The notes beneath the pieces were generated by a model, which saw only the letters and a program-made list of their open reading frames with translations, was not told where the DNA came from and did not search any database. Position numbers and translations under genes: made by a program. Shown here piece after piece: positions 36,366-48,614 of a stretch of DNA of 64,000 bases. Each line of letters begins with the position of its first letter. Position 1 is the stretch's first letter. This DNA comes from Nemania diffusa (lineage: Eukaryota > Ascomycota > Sordariomycetes > Xylariales > Xylariaceae): NCBI GenBank assembly GCA_038501195.1, contig JBBPUQ010000005.1:1674001-1738000 (forward strand), given 5' to 3'.

Positions 36366-37924
36366 TCACTCAGCTTTCTTAAAGCATGACTGAATGAGAG
36401 CGCTATCCGTCCAAGCGTTCCCGTTCTTCGTCGGCACCTCGCTGAGCTCATACGTCTGCGGATCGAACGACCCCGCCGACCACCCCACGTAGCCAAGGTA
36501 CACGTCGGCATTCGCGTTGACGTACGCGATCTGGTCGCAGACGAACTGCTCGCAGGACGCCGTGTTGCCCCCGCCCATCTCCGTGTTCATGGCCTGCCGC
36601 TTGTTGGTGCGCAGCCAGTCCGCGAGCGGCGCGAACGCCGACGCGATGTTGTCCGTCGTGCAGTCCGTGTGCGTGCCCGAGTTGTCGCTGTCCGAGTACT
36701 TGTGCACGTCGAAGACGAGCCCCGTCGTCGTGTTGTCGGGGTTCACGACGCTCAGCAGCGCCGGCCCGCTCTTCGTCGGGAACGCGGCCGCCGACGTCCA
36801 GTCGTTGCCCGGGATCAGGATCGTGTGCGCCGAGCCGCCGGCTGCCGTCTCGGCCTGGCGGATCGCCGTCACGGCGGCTTGCGCGCTCGTCGCCCATGCG
36901 TTGATATCGGGCACGTCGTGAGGCTCGTTCATGAGCCCGAATATAATCTTGTCCTCGGACGCATACTTCGTTGCTAGCTGGCTCCAGAGGTTTGCGAATT
37001 GGTCATTGGTCGGCCCACCCTGTCCTATGATCTCTCCGTTCCAGCGTGCATAGTTATGGATCTATAAGTAATCTTTAGTTAGTAGCTAGATTGGTATGGC
37101 CGAGGGTGTAAGAATGGTGACTTACATCAATAATGCAAGTGGCACCGGTACCGAGGCATGCTTGGACGAGCTGGTCATACTGGCCAAGGTTACCGGAATC
37201 CAGCGTACCGCCTAGCTGGTTGTTCACGAGGAATCTGAGAGTAAATAGGATTAGAAACTAATAGTTGTTGTGAACAGGCGACCTTTTTTTTGAGGAGGTA
37301 GTTGGGGCTTAGTTTCGCGAGCGCGTGAGAGCATATAGTAAGGCAGGGGGGAAACTCTATACCAAATCACAAAACAAATGACTGGGAAATACGTACTGCC
37401 ATCCCACTGGTAATCGGAAGATGTTCATAGATACATCGTTGACGAAATGAGACATTTGCCCTGCTCTAAAATCGAGAGTTAGCATATAATCTTGTCGCAG
37501 CTAGTTGGTTGGCTGGGATGTGGCAGCTTACCCGTCGGGACCACCAAGGGCCAACACGGGAGGGTACACTTTAGTTGTCACGCATGTCCCCTAATTATTA
37601 TTAGTTTCACTTCGATTTAAAATATTCCAAGAGTCTCTGCTTACATCTGTCCCGCAGCCAAAGTCAAAGCCAGCGATGTTGACACCGAAGTATTGGACAC
37701 CTGTCGCTCGCTTTGGAGGTTGGCCTAGGTATGCTTTAGTATTACGGGTTGGTGCTATCAAAGGGAGAACGAGACGAACTCAGTGCTCCGTAGATTCTAC
37801 TCCCATATTCTCGTGATAGAGTTCTATCTCTTGGGATGGCATTTGCATGCGTTGGAGGGTTCACTTGTGGTAGTGCGGATGCGCTCGCGGCCAACGTGCC
37901 GATTGAAGCAATAGTGAACTTCAT
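36366..37924 (-). CDS. secreted GH5 endoglucanase (cellulase)
   Basis: Exons 37924-about 37780, 37724-37645, 37590-37532, 37465-37397, 37234-37126 and 37061-36366 give about 385 aa. The first donor is uncertain: 37779 (GTTCGT) or 37800 (GTAGAA) both keep phase. The N-terminus MKFTIASIGTLAASASALP is a secretion signal. Family landmarks are GVQYFGVNIAGFDFGCGTD, MSHFVNDVSMNIFRLPVGWQ, IHNYARWNGEIIGQGG, IIFGLMNEPHDVPD (Glu of NEP is the acid/base), FDVHKYSDSDNSGTH and MNTEMGGGN (Glu is the expected nucleophile). This matches fungal GH5 subfamily 5 endoglucanases that cut internal beta-1,4 bonds of cellulose. No CBM1 cellulose-binding module or linker is present. It forms a neighbourhood with the AA9 and cellobiose dehydrogenase genes to the right. 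Confidence 0.94.
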
Positions 37925-39301
37925 AGTGTAAGAGAGACCGTGAATTTGCTATGAGAGTTGCTGTCAATTGGCATACCATGAAATCGAATCTGCTTGAGTT
38001 AGAACCGGCAGGTGTTGATTATTATATTTACAACTTTCTCCTCGTCTACCTATTTTCTATCGAGTCACGGGCATGTGGCCACCGTGAAGTTCTTGGATAG
38101 TCTCCATCATGCATCCATGCATGATGTCACATCTTGATATTTCCGAGTACTATATCTGGGGATGGCGGCGACGCGCCGAATACGACGGCGAAATGAACAC
38201 AATGCCGTCTCGCCTCTTATCCCATCAATCTAAGATCGGATATCTAGGCCCAGACTATAACTGATATCAAGCTGCATGAACAAGTGTTGTCACTGACTGA
38301 GCCGGTGCCCTGATAGTAAGTAGAGAACGTGGTGCCTGACAGACGCGGGTGCTGATCTAGGTCAAGAATAAGCAACGATGCGACGATCAAAGACTGGGTA
38401 GACTTCGGAACGGGACATCGTCATCTCCGCACGGGCAGGATTGAGGCTCGGAGTTATGATTGCTGTACCCTAAATTGTAAACTCCTGACCAGATCTCTGA
38501 CAAGGACGCCCCTGCTGGAAGGATTTAATCACATCATGGACGGTAACACATACATTAGGTTGTCTTTTAATGCTCGATTAGCGCCAGCAAGACGAAAAGG
38601 GAAATTTATTCGGAGGCTCGAACTACCTACACCAAGCCCAAACAACTCTCCTCGGCGCTAAGTATAACATCTACACGGAGAGACTTGGGATAAACTTTTA
38701 GGAGTTGTTGACGCGTTAAAACCCCAAGAATGGTTTGTAGCTTTTCTATTAGGAGGCCCCCAATCTATATTCCCAACTTTAAGAACACCCGGAGAAGCAA
38801 GCCGCGGGAGCCGCTTAACGTTCTGGGGCGGTTCGTTGCTTAAAGCTTGGATTTCAGTAGGATTGCATAGAGGCGCACAACTATGCATGTGACCTCATGA
38901 CACTTAGAGACTTAACGATTCATGATTGTCAACATATATGTATACATAGTAGGTATGCCATAGCTAGGAAATGTAAATGCTAACAGCCTTTTACGGAATA
39001 GTGGGTTTACAAAAACTTGAAGACGGGAAAACCCATGGGGTTCTTTACAGGGGGCTAAATTATGCCATTGTGCAGCACGAATGGCCTGGCCGCAAATCCC
39101 TATAATTAATCATATATAAGTTGATTTTTTATGATAGGTAGGTTTTGAGTACAGTAAAGCGCCCTTGCTAATTATTTCGATATGGTAAAGAGTGGTTATA
39201 ATTCCGTTTATATATTCCACCTTAACCACATGTTGCGGCTCATCGTCCGATGCCCATCGTGCGCTATACTAGTGCCACTAGCGCCAACTTCTCGAATAAA
39301 C
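37925..39301. other. intergenic, endoglucanase promoter side
   Basis: No coding sequence is supported. The part next to 37924 is the promoter of the leftward GH5 gene; the part next to 39301 is the 3' flank of the LPMO gene. Confidence 0.5.
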
Positions 39302-40210
39302 CTAGCAAGTGAAGACAGAAGGGCCGGGCACCGTATAGCTGTTGAAGTTGCTGTAGATGTTGGCGGTATAGCCAGGGTCTGTCGCCTTGAAAGCGCCGGG
39401 AATCTTAACTGTTGGTGAAGGAGTCGTGCTTCCGCCTCCCGAGACCGTGATCTGGCCGCAGCTGATATACCACTGGGGGGTCGCTCCCGGGTTGTGAATC
39501 GCCAAGCTTTGGATCCTCAAGAGGTACTCGCCGTCTGGGATGCATTTAGGAATAGTCCCAGAATAGGTACCTAACGACTCAATTAATATGCTGAATATAA
39601 ACGTGAAGCTTTGACGGGTACCCTACTTGTCATAGTCCATTGTGCTTGTCCGCCGCCAAATTTCGGGCCTAGTTGTTTGACGCATTAGTTACAACTCTCA
39701 TCCCAACCTTGTGTTATGAGAGACGACATACCCCAATCGAAGATCTTAAACCAATCCCCACTGCCGTCATACTCAGCCGCCGTGCCAGGGGCCTTCGACA
39801 TGTAGCTAAGGTTTTATTAGCATTGACATTGGATGCAATACCGGAGGCCTGAGGATGGTGGCTAACAGTGATACTGGTCCCTGGTGATAGACAGCCTGAT
39901 CGAGACTAAACGTGAATTGATCGCCCGCATTCAAAGCTAAAGTACTAGTACTTCCAGCGGCAGCACCGCCGACATTGCATCGGAGGTCCTTTGAAGCAAG
40001 ATCTGTAGGTTCGCAATAAGCGTTTTACTCTATCACGAGAGTAGTTGCAAACTTACCGGTTACGGGAGAGTTCATGTTAGTATTGTGGCGTACATACTGG
40101 TACGGCGTGCCTTTGGCAGCGCCTTTGCCTAGGGCTTGGAAGATGTAATGGCCCGAGACGCTTTGTGCCGCTAAAGCTGCGATAGCAGCGAGATTGATGA
40201 AGCTCCTCAT
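39302..40210 (-). CDS. AA9 lytic polysaccharide monooxygenase (formerly GH61)
   Basis: Exons 40210-40057, 40002-39867, 39805-39732, 39668-39627 and 39570-39302 give 224 aa. The signal peptide [20 protein letters not shown] should be cut before His, leaving HYIFQALG: the N-terminal His is the first copper ligand. The second His is in [17 protein letters not shown], and the axial Tyr is in [16 protein letters not shown]. Cysteines of RCNVGG and YISCGQ can pair. These are the hallmarks of AA9 enzymes, copper monooxygenases that cleave cellulose oxidatively outside the cell. There is no CBM1 domain. Electrons can come from cellobiose dehydrogenase, whose gene starts 2.7 kb away on the other strand. 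The start at 40210 is chosen because it places the signal peptide directly; an upstream ATG at 40279 would add a non-signal leader. Confidence 0.95.
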
Positions 40211-40263
40211 TTTTACGCAGAGTATTGTAAATCCTAAGGTAGTCTGTAGTTCGCTCAACCGCA

Positions 40264-40270
40264 GGCTAAT
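40264..40270 (+). promoter_or_regulatory. GGCTAAT, candidate XlnR/XYR1-type site
   Basis: The heptamer matches the GGCTAA(A/T/G) consensus of xylanolytic/cellulolytic regulators and lies 54 nt upstream of the LPMO start. A single short match can be chance, and I found none in the endoglucanase or dehydrogenase promoters. Confidence 0.2.
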
Positions 40271-41399
40271 GGAAGCCAAATGATGCGGGTGCTGATAGTA
40301 TATATCTCCCCTTGCTCTACCCTCTTTGAAAGCCGCATATTCTCGACCTCCTTAGAAGGGGCGAAAGACTCCGCGGTTCTCGGTAGTTGATAAATATTGT
40401 CACGCTATCCGCATTTCATTATATGAGAGCGGTCTAGCCTGACGGCATTAAGGCTTCCAGGAAGTAAGCCAAGAATGCAAGGTTGAATAGATCTTGTATA
40501 ATCAAGTCGGCAGTGACGTGAAAGTATTAATTCTTCAATTAAGCCTTATAGCTGTTTGGTGAACCATGGTACGCTCACGAGGCGGTCGTACATTAATGGG
40601 CGGATCATGCATTACCCCAGCTTCTGATCACCAGTTCAACACCGACAACCACTCGGCATGTGACGTTAGAAGATATGTGTTAACCGGGATGGATTATACT
40701 CCCTGCTATGTAAGGGCGGTATTTTACATTACTACCCTCAATGATGAGGCTTCTTATACTCTTTAATGAGCTCACTTCTTAGTAGCGCTTGGGATGCTCT
40801 TCGTAACTAGATACGAGTCTGCTGTTTGGCAATTTCTAATCGCGCATTGAAAATGAGTATAGGCTTATAAAATTCTCTCAAGTCTAGTAAGATAGACTGC
40901 ATAAGCTAGGTGTCGCCGTATATGACTGTGTTTCTCGTAAATCTAGACTGAAACCACTGTCCAGCATAGATATAAACTGTCGATTACCGGGAGACCCCCA
41001 ATGCTTAGCGAGCGGCAACTTATATTAAGTTCTACCTAAGTTGAGAGTATATTGGTCTCTTATTTATCTTTCCCTAGCTTTACTTATAGTGTGATACGAT
41101 AGAAATTTCGATACCCTCTATGGGCATTGGTATTACCCCTAGCGTATGTGAGCTGGATACCCTCGTCGTCTGATTCTTTAAAATATGGGGAGCTGTAATT
41201 TGTATGTTCGCATCATAGCTGGGAACCATGGTATCATAGGCATCTAGAATGTTAAAGGTAAATCCCGTTCGCGTTCGCCCCGTCTTGATTGCCACTATCA
41301 TAGTAGCCGAGAGTATGTACGGTAGCCGTGGTCCCGCCTTCGGCGACGGGTCATCTATTGGAGCGTGCATGTGTCGACTAGAATCACCTAGATAAGAGG
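40271..41399. other. intergenic, LPMO upstream region
   Basis: No gene is supported. A minus-strand frame at 41080-41370 might be an outlying exon of the decayed segment at 41400-41925, but nothing proves it. Confidence 0.4.
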
Positions 41400-41925
41400 A
41401 TGACCATAAAATCTTAATTAGCGCTATCGAAGATCAGGGTTTCTGCTAAAGACGGAGGACGTGTATGCGCCGCGGTGGCATCCTTCCCGCCATATGAGGC
41501 GCAGGCGAGAAGAATATCGTTTCGGCCCTGAAAGCCGACGAAGTAGCTCGAGATGTTCATTTGCGATCTTTGGGTATTGAAAAGGTGAGATATTGGGAGT
41601 TGCTGATAAAGACGTTGCTCATGCGACGGGTAACTGATCTACTACGGGGCTTGCCAAATGAGAAATCAAGGAGGGAGCTCTCCGAATATAGGCTGAGCAG
41701 CATTAATTGACGCATCGCTGACAAGTTTATATTAAGAGCCTCAGAGGGGGCCTGTTGCACCCATTTATCCAGATCACGAGTCAATCAATCACAGATTTGG
41801 CCCGCCAAGATGGAGATGCGCCGGTATTCGCTTGTGGGTAACCGCTCATATGTCTCGAATAAGTCAGCAGAGCTCCAGGATGACACAGCATGACTATCCA
41901 GATAGCTATCCTACAAGGCCGCTTG
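41400..41925 (-). pseudogene. decayed coding segment, family not recognised
   Basis: Read leftward from about 41925, one frame gives protein-like sequence (SWSSADLFETYERLPTSEYR, RISILAGQICD), a TGA stop, then LTRDLDKWVQQAPSEALNIN, LSAMRQLMLLSLYSESSLLD. After a stop at 41557 the neighbouring frame continues with SSYFVGFQGRNDILLACAS and TAAHTRPPSLAETLIFDSAN. The composition looks coding, yet the frame is broken by a stop and a frameshift. I cannot assign a family. It lies between the LPMO and the dehydrogenase gene. Confidence 0.4.
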
Positions 41926-42899
41926 ATCTTAGGCTCTAAGGCCACATCGGTAACGACGCGGGGAACATCTCGGTTGACTTGGACACGCCTTGACGCAGGG
42001 CGATGACCTACATGTCTGCGGGGAAACCCCAGACAGCGGAGAATTACATACAGAATCTATCGAATTGTTCCGTTGGATATAGAAATGTCGCCACCACAGT
42101 AGCAATATTCAGCCGAAGTTGGCCGTGCAGCAGGTAGATCCCCCAACTTTTGCAGCTTGGGGGAGGTTCTCCAATCCGTCGGTGAGATTCTGTTGCTGTG
42201 TTGTATGAGACTATGAAGCTGCTTTTGAAAATTACCATCTGAAGAGAAACAATTAAGTCGTATTCACACCTACTATGATATGTTTGAATTAAAGAACAGC
42301 AACAGTCATTGGCAGGCCCCTGAACGACATGAGTTCAAACTATATCTACAATTTGGGAGCTGATATGCATCCCAGACTGGCGGGTGTCTATAAGCAATCT
42401 AATCAGGACGTGACCTTTGGAGTTGAGCCGCTTGGCTTCCAGACCTAGCCGGCCTATGCTTCCGAGTTTCATTTCACTCGTGATATTCCCCGGGTTGCTA
42501 TTTCTTACCGGCTGTCAGCGTCAAGCGTCTATCGCCTATTCTGACCAGTCGGATATCTCATCAGCTGGCTCCGCCCTTAAACAACCTGCGCAATTGTATC
42601 TGTCTTCTTCCTTGCCGGATAGTGGACTGCTATAACTCAGGCGGGCTACACAATGAACCGCTAAGTGCGCCGGCTCAAGTTTCCGGATCAAGCCAATGCC
42701 TTGGATTCTTCAAATTCTAGCTACCAAGTCTTTCGGGGCGTGACTAGTCCCATGGCCTTACCGGAACTACGGAGCGAGTCCAGGCTCCCTTGACTAAAGG
42801 GCACCGTGGTATTAAATAAGTGATGAGACACGCCGCCCTCTGAAGGAGATGGTGATTCCTCTATCTTATGGTACGAGACGCTTCCCGACTGGCCTCACG
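41926..42899. other. intergenic, dehydrogenase upstream region
   Basis: No coding sequence is supported. The last few hundred bases are the promoter of the cellobiose dehydrogenase gene. Confidence 0.5.
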
Positions 42900-45822
42900 A
42901 TGCCGAGCGTTTCACGCATCGCGACTGCTGCTCTAGCAGCCGCTGCTTGTAAGTGAAGGGAGATAGATGGACGAGAGAAATCCTAACTGTCGCTAGCAAT
43001 TCGAACATGCCTCGCTCAGGACCCGGTCCCATACACCGATCCCGGTTCGGGAATAGAGTTTGGAACATGGGAACAAGGTGATATGACTATTGGCATGGCG
43101 CTACCCAGCGATGCTTTAACGAAGGACGCGACAGAGTTTATTGGCCTCCTAGTACGTATGCGAGATCGCGAGGAAAATCCAAAAGAGAACATAGGCTGAA
43201 CGTATTATAGAAATGCGCGACGGGCTGGTGTGGTCTATCTTACGGCGAGTCCGGACAGATGACCCAAGCTCTGCTGATGGTGGCCTGGGCCAACGGAGAT
43301 GAAGTCTTGACATCGTTCAGATTCGCGACTGGATACAGTTTTCCTGAAGAGTATAAGGGACAAGCTAACCTGACGCAAATTTCATCAAAGGTGACTGATA
43401 CCGGCTTTGAGCTCATATACCGGTGTCAGGGTTGTTTCTCTTGGGACCATGACGGCGCAACGGGAAGCGTCCAAACAAGTTCAGGCTTTCTCATTCTCGG
43501 ACGCGCTTCTGCAAAGACACCCCCCACCAACCCTTCCTGCCCGTCGCAAATGACTGTCAAGCAACACGAATTGTTCGGACAATTTGGCGCGCCTCTACAA
43601 ACCCTCGCGAAGACCTCGTATGATGCTTGGGCTGCGACGGCAACGAACTTGGTATCCGGAGACTGTGGCACGCCTGATCCTGGCGACCCAGCACCTGGCC
43701 CAACCCCTACTTGTCATCCAGAGATGAGCAACCAAACGTTTGATTATATCATTATCGGTGGCGGTGCTGGCGGTATCCCCGTGGCCGATCGTCTTAGTGA
43801 GAACGGCCACAGTGTCCTCCTCCTCGAGAAGGGTCCTGCATCGTTAGGCATGTGGGGTGGAAATATGAAACCACTCTGGCTCGAGAAGACGGATCTTACT
43901 CGCTTTGACGTGCCAGGTCTATGCAACCAAATCTGGGTCGACTCTGCGGGCGTCGCTTGCAAAGACACGGATCAAATGGCTGGCTGTGTCCTCGGAGGTG
44001 GTACTGCCGTGAACGCTGGACTCTGGTGGAAGGTGATTTTAAACCTTGATTGAAAGACTATATGGAATGCTAATGAGGAGTAGGCTAACCCGAAGGACTG
44101 GGACGAGAATTTCCCTGCCGGGTGGCATGATACTGATCTGAAGGCTGCCACTCAGAAAGTCTTCGAGCGCATTCCGGGAACAACTAAACCCTCCGTCGAT
44201 GGCAAAGTCTATCTCTCACAGGGAGTTAACCTTCTGAGCTCAGCCTTGAAGGCGGGTGGTTGGACCGGACTTGACGTACCGAACAATTCACCCGGCGCTA
44301 AGAACCGCACGTTTGGTCCCACGACGTACATGTTCTCCGGCGGCCAGCGAGGAGGGCCGATGGCGACGTACCTAAAGACGGCAGCTGAAAGGGACAACTT
44401 CCAGCTGTGGATGAACACCCCTGCCCGCCGCGCTCTTCGAACTGGCGGAACTGTAACTGGCGTCGAGCTAGATTGCACAGTTGGAAAAGACAAATACGGC
44501 ACGGTTGCTGTGACGCCTGGTACCGGGCGTGTGATTGTATCCGCTGGAACATTCGGCTCAGCTAAGTTCCTGATGCGAAGTAAGACTCCCCCTCCTGAGC
44601 TTCGAGTGAGTCGCTAATAGCTATTAGGCGGAATTGGCCCACAAGACCAATTGGAAATCGTCAAATCGTCGAAAGATGGCCCATCGATGATTACAAGTGA
44701 TGCATGGATTAATCTACCTGTCGGATATAACCTGGTTGACCACGTGAATGTGAGTATACCTCCGACTATTTCGATAGGCCGACTATTAATGGTTTCCCTG
44801 TTATAGACCGATACTTTCATCACACACCCGGACGTCATTTTCTACGACTTTTACGAAGCCTGGACGACGCCTATTCCTTCAGACCGATCGGCATATCTTG
44901 GTGAGTAAACGCAACTCTATATTTGACAAGGGTCTTCTAACGCAGCTCTAGCTCAACGGAGCGGTATCCTCGCGCAGTCCGCCCCAAATATCGGACCTGT
45001 AGTAGGTAGCTCTATATCCAATTATCTTGAGCCGAATTATTAACAAGAGTTTACAGTTCTGGGAAGAAGTCAAAGGAGCAGACGGGAAGACGCGTCAGTT
45101 CCAATGGACGGCACGTATTGAGGGAGCTGATCAGACTGGAAGCAATAGTGAGTATTATAGCTTATCTGATTAGCCTTTGAAGTGATATCTTACTATGTAT
45201 AGATACGATGATCATGAGTCAATATCTTGGCCGTGGTTCTACCTCTCGCGGTCGGATGACGATTCGACAAGGGCTAGACACCTTCGTATCGGACCCGCCA
45301 TACTTGAAGGATGAAAACGACAAGCTCGCAGTCATCACAAGCATTGACGGTCTTCGCAAGGCCCTCTCAGGATATCCAGGACTTAAATTCTCATTCCCGC
45401 CGTCAAACCAGACAGTCAAGGATTACGTCGACAGCATCGTGGTGAGCGCCGCCAAGCGTCGTGCGAACCACTGGCTAGGTAAGACTCTCCACTATCTCCC
45501 TTCCCTCCCCTATAACGCTCAAGCGATACGCCATCACATCCAACTAACTCCTTTGGCACTCGCAGGTACCAACAAGATGGGGTTAGATGATGGCCGAAAG
45601 GCAAATGGAACAGCTGTTGTTGATCTTAACACTAAGGTATATGGTACGGACAATCTCTTCGTGGTCGACGGATCCATTTTCCCGGGCCAGGTAACCGCAA
45701 ATCCCTCGGCGATGATCGTGACGGCATCAGAGAATGCCGCTGCAAGGATACTGGCCCTCAAGAACGGACCAAAAGCCAAGCCTGTTTCCCGGAAGAAGGG
45801 TGCTGTTGTCATCGCGCTATAG
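42900..45822 (+). CDS. cdh: cellobiose dehydrogenase (AA8 cytochrome + AA3_1 dehydrogenase)
   Basis: Ten phase-consistent exons, 42900-42948, 42997-43151, 43211-44032, 44084-44579, 44628-44749, 44807-44900, 44946-45001, 45057-45147, 45203-45478 and 45566-45822, give 805 aa. The signal peptide is MPSVSRIATAALAAAA. Residues about 25-215 form the heme b cytochrome domain (GDMTIGMALP, KCATGWCGLSYGESG, CQGCFSWDHDGATGSV). A Gly/Pro linker (GTPDPGDPAPGPTPTCHP) follows. The flavin domain begins FDYIIIGGGAGGIPVADRLS, continues VLGGGTAVNAGLWWK, and ends with the catalytic His of RRANHWLGTNKMG and GSIFPGQVTANPSAMI. The enzyme oxidises cellobiose at the flavin and passes electrons through the heme to AA9 monooxygenases outside the cell. 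No C-terminal CBM1 is present; the tail is basic (PKAKPVSRKKGAVVIAL). The AA9 and GH5 genes close by fit this role. Confidence 0.95.
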
Positions 45823-46101
45823 TCGTTCGTCGTCAGCTAATCTATGAGGGCCATTGGCATTTGTCTCTCCGTACATGGGATATGATGAAGCAGAAATGTT
45901 GCTATCCTATTATGTTTACGTAGAGAGCAGGTTATAGTCGGCTATTGTATATAGTGCCGTCGTGCCAAGATGCATGTCTTGAGATAAAAGAACAAGACAT
46001 AAAAATATTATATACCTCAAGACAGGAGGCTGAGTTCTGTGCCTTCTATGTTCGTGTATTTGAAGCTTTGACATTTTCTATTAAGCCAATACTCGGTGCC
46101 C

Positions 46102-48577
46102 TCAGAGCCCCGTTACGCCAGAGGAAAACAGACTTTCGAAATACGTCGTGTCAAAGCCCTGGAATGTCCACTCATCGGCCTCTGCTGCGAGCTCTGGATG
46201 GGCGAGCTGCGCCTGCGACCACTCGAATTGCATCATGGGCGCAAAACCGTTGAAGTCGGTGTATTCGTTTGAACCATGACTATAGTCCATGGGGAACGAC
46301 AGAGAGTGACTAGCCTCAGCCCCTTGGTCTCCTTCAGTAGGCATGGGGGGTTGCTGATCCGACGGCGTGCTCCAGTCTGGTATGGCTGGCTGAGCCATGT
46401 GGGAGGGCGTCGGGTATACCGGGAAATTCGCGTATTCGTGTTGGTTTAGAGGTATAACTGCAGGGGCCGTCTTGGATACAACGCCGCTATTCGCGTGGAT
46501 GCTGGGCGCTGGTGTCGCATGCGCATGCGGCTGCACATCGTGCTGGGGAGTCTGGGTATGGGCGGAAGGATTGATATTAATCGTTCCCAGGTACGGGATC
46601 TCGAGGTGAATTGCTGCCGCTTCGCCGACGCTTTCAGTCGTCCCCCCCTGACCGCCACTGGCCATGAGATCCGGGTCTAGTAAGGGTAAAAGACGACCGA
46701 TTATGCAGGCGGCATCCCGCGCGAGCTTATCGCCATTCAGATCAGCCATCTGCTGAAGTTTATCGCGCGCCTCTTTGATAAGCGAGCGATCTGCCTCTCG
46801 CTTTAAGGTTGTGCTTGGATCACGCGCCTGTAGCTTTGGGTCTAGATATCCGAGAAGAAGCGTCATAGATGCTGTCAAGGCACCATAATCAGTGTGGCGG
46901 CAGGTATTCGACGCTCTGTTCATTTTACGGAACACAAGAAACGTGCGTAAGAGCTGCCGTGACGAACTGACGCACGTAGCCTTACTATAGTCCCAGCGCC
47001 GCTCCTTTGGATCACGGAGCATGTAAGGAAGATGGAGGAGGATGAGAAGGTTGTGATGGTTCATCTGCAGCATTAGCTGGGTCGCTACAAGATTCAAAGG
47101 AGTCAGTTACAGCAAGTTGAAGCATGATCTATGCCAAAAATGAGAGGAAGAGTGCTCTAAGGAGGTCTTACTGGTACGTATATGTTCGGCAGGGGGCACA
47201 TCTGTCAAGCTTTCGAGCGACGGGAGATGCCAGAAATCGGAAGCGATACTTCGTGCCGCGGTTTCCAGGTTACAATCGATTGATTGTGTCATACCGAAAG
47301 ACGGATCCCCCTTACTGCTATTGCGCTTGATGATAGCACCCATGACGACTGTATGCTGCTTTTCTAGCCTGTCCGTTGGCTCGTCATCAGGGTCGTCCAT
47401 TAAGAAAGAGTTATCGTCAGTGCCAGCAGGGAGGCCCAGAAGCAGAGATAGGTACCGATCCGTAAAGTTGAGGCGGAACCAAATTGACTTTGCCCTGACT
47501 ATAGTCAAGGGATTGGATGTAGGATCGGCAGACTTGAGTGGTTTATCGCCCCATCTATCAACGCCCATAAGCTGGGCGACCGAGATCGCACGGCGGAGCA
47601 TAAGCCATGACTTGCGCAGATTTCCAGCGTTTCCATGGTACAGCGAGATTAGAGTTAAGGTCTCCAGCCCTTCCGCATAGCCTACTAAGTCGTCGTTGTA
47701 AGCTACTAATTCCGAGACTATGGAAACGAACTTGCCCATCAAGCAACGGGTTGACTCCGTTGCAACGAGCTTGAGCGGAGTATTAGGCTGGATCTGTTGG
47801 ATACAGTTTGTGAGTTGCATTAATCGCTTCGCAAGTATAGCTGGATGCGAGGACGGCGGAGGAATGATGCTAACGGTCGACGAGTCCTCCGTTTTCCCAG
47901 CCGCTATATCTCGATATCGAGAGAAGAAACTTATGACAAAGCTGGATGCCGGGCTTGCTGCAGTGATGGCTTGGATGTCCTGCTGGCAGGGAAATAGCTC
48001 GTGTAACGTCTTGGAGACCTGCGTATACTTGGGGCCCAGACTTGATGGCTCGTGCTGGCTCGGTGCTGGCGTCGGGAGGTCACCCGAAGGGCAGGGCATA
48101 GCAGGCACTTTACCACTCTTCCGTAGAGGTGCCAATACCTCGAACATTGGTGGCTTGCCAACTGAAAAGGGACATTCAGCGCCGACGGGCTCCGGATCAA
48201 CAGCGTCGGCCGAAGCGGGCGAAGCGCTCGTGGGGCGCAGTCTACCGCCACTATAAGAATCCGGCATTATCTTCTCGACTAGCTTCTCGAGCATTTCTTC
48301 AACGCGCCCTAATCGCTGCGTCACCCGTCGGTCGGGTGCTGAAGTTTGCTCGTCTGCGAACTCTTGGCTCACGCAGCTTGTGCCGCGAGACTCGCAATTA
48401 ACACATATTGAAGCCTCATCTGAAGAATAAAGACAGCGAATCTTCCGTCTTCTACCTGTACAATTTTACATCAACAATCATCGTCTCTAGATTTGACGAA
48501 AGGTTAGCACTTACATTCCCAGCAACTTCGTGTACCTTTACGAACTTTCCTCCGCTTTGGTTCTGGAGGAGCTCCAT
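46102..48577 (-). CDS. Zn2Cys6 fungal-specific transcription factor
   Basis: Exons 48577-48514, 48455-47172 and 47084-46102 (introns 58 and 87 nt) give 776 aa. Splicing the first intron in phase 1 builds the zinc cluster: SCWECRRRKIRCLYSS followed by ICVNCESRGTSC, six cysteines in the Gal4-type spacing. A helix with LGRVEEMLEKLVEKI follows. The middle homology region (residues about 170-460) has SRYRDIAAG, GYAEGLETLTLISLYHGNAG, RRAISVAQLMGVDRW and WFRLNFTDRYLSLLLGLPAG. The C-terminus is Pro/Gln/His-rich and ends in an acidic aromatic segment, a likely activation region. The protein would act in the nucleus. It is convergent with the cellobiose dehydrogenase gene, with 279 nt between the stop codons. 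The start is in doubt: an ATG at 48614 gives a more typical N-terminus but is one base out of frame. Confidence 0.88.
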
Positions 48578-48614
48578 CCATACCACGAACGGGGATACCT
48601 CTTTCGCTTTCCAT

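Noticed and set aside
36448..36977. Open frames on both strands overlapping the endoglucanase last exon
   Set aside because: They are GC-driven shadows; the GH5 frame carries the catalytic motifs.
42417..42635. Plus-strand open frame with a hydrophobic stretch that could look like a secreted peptide
   Set aside because: Only 72 codons, no cleavage or cysteine pattern to support an effector, and no promoter evidence.
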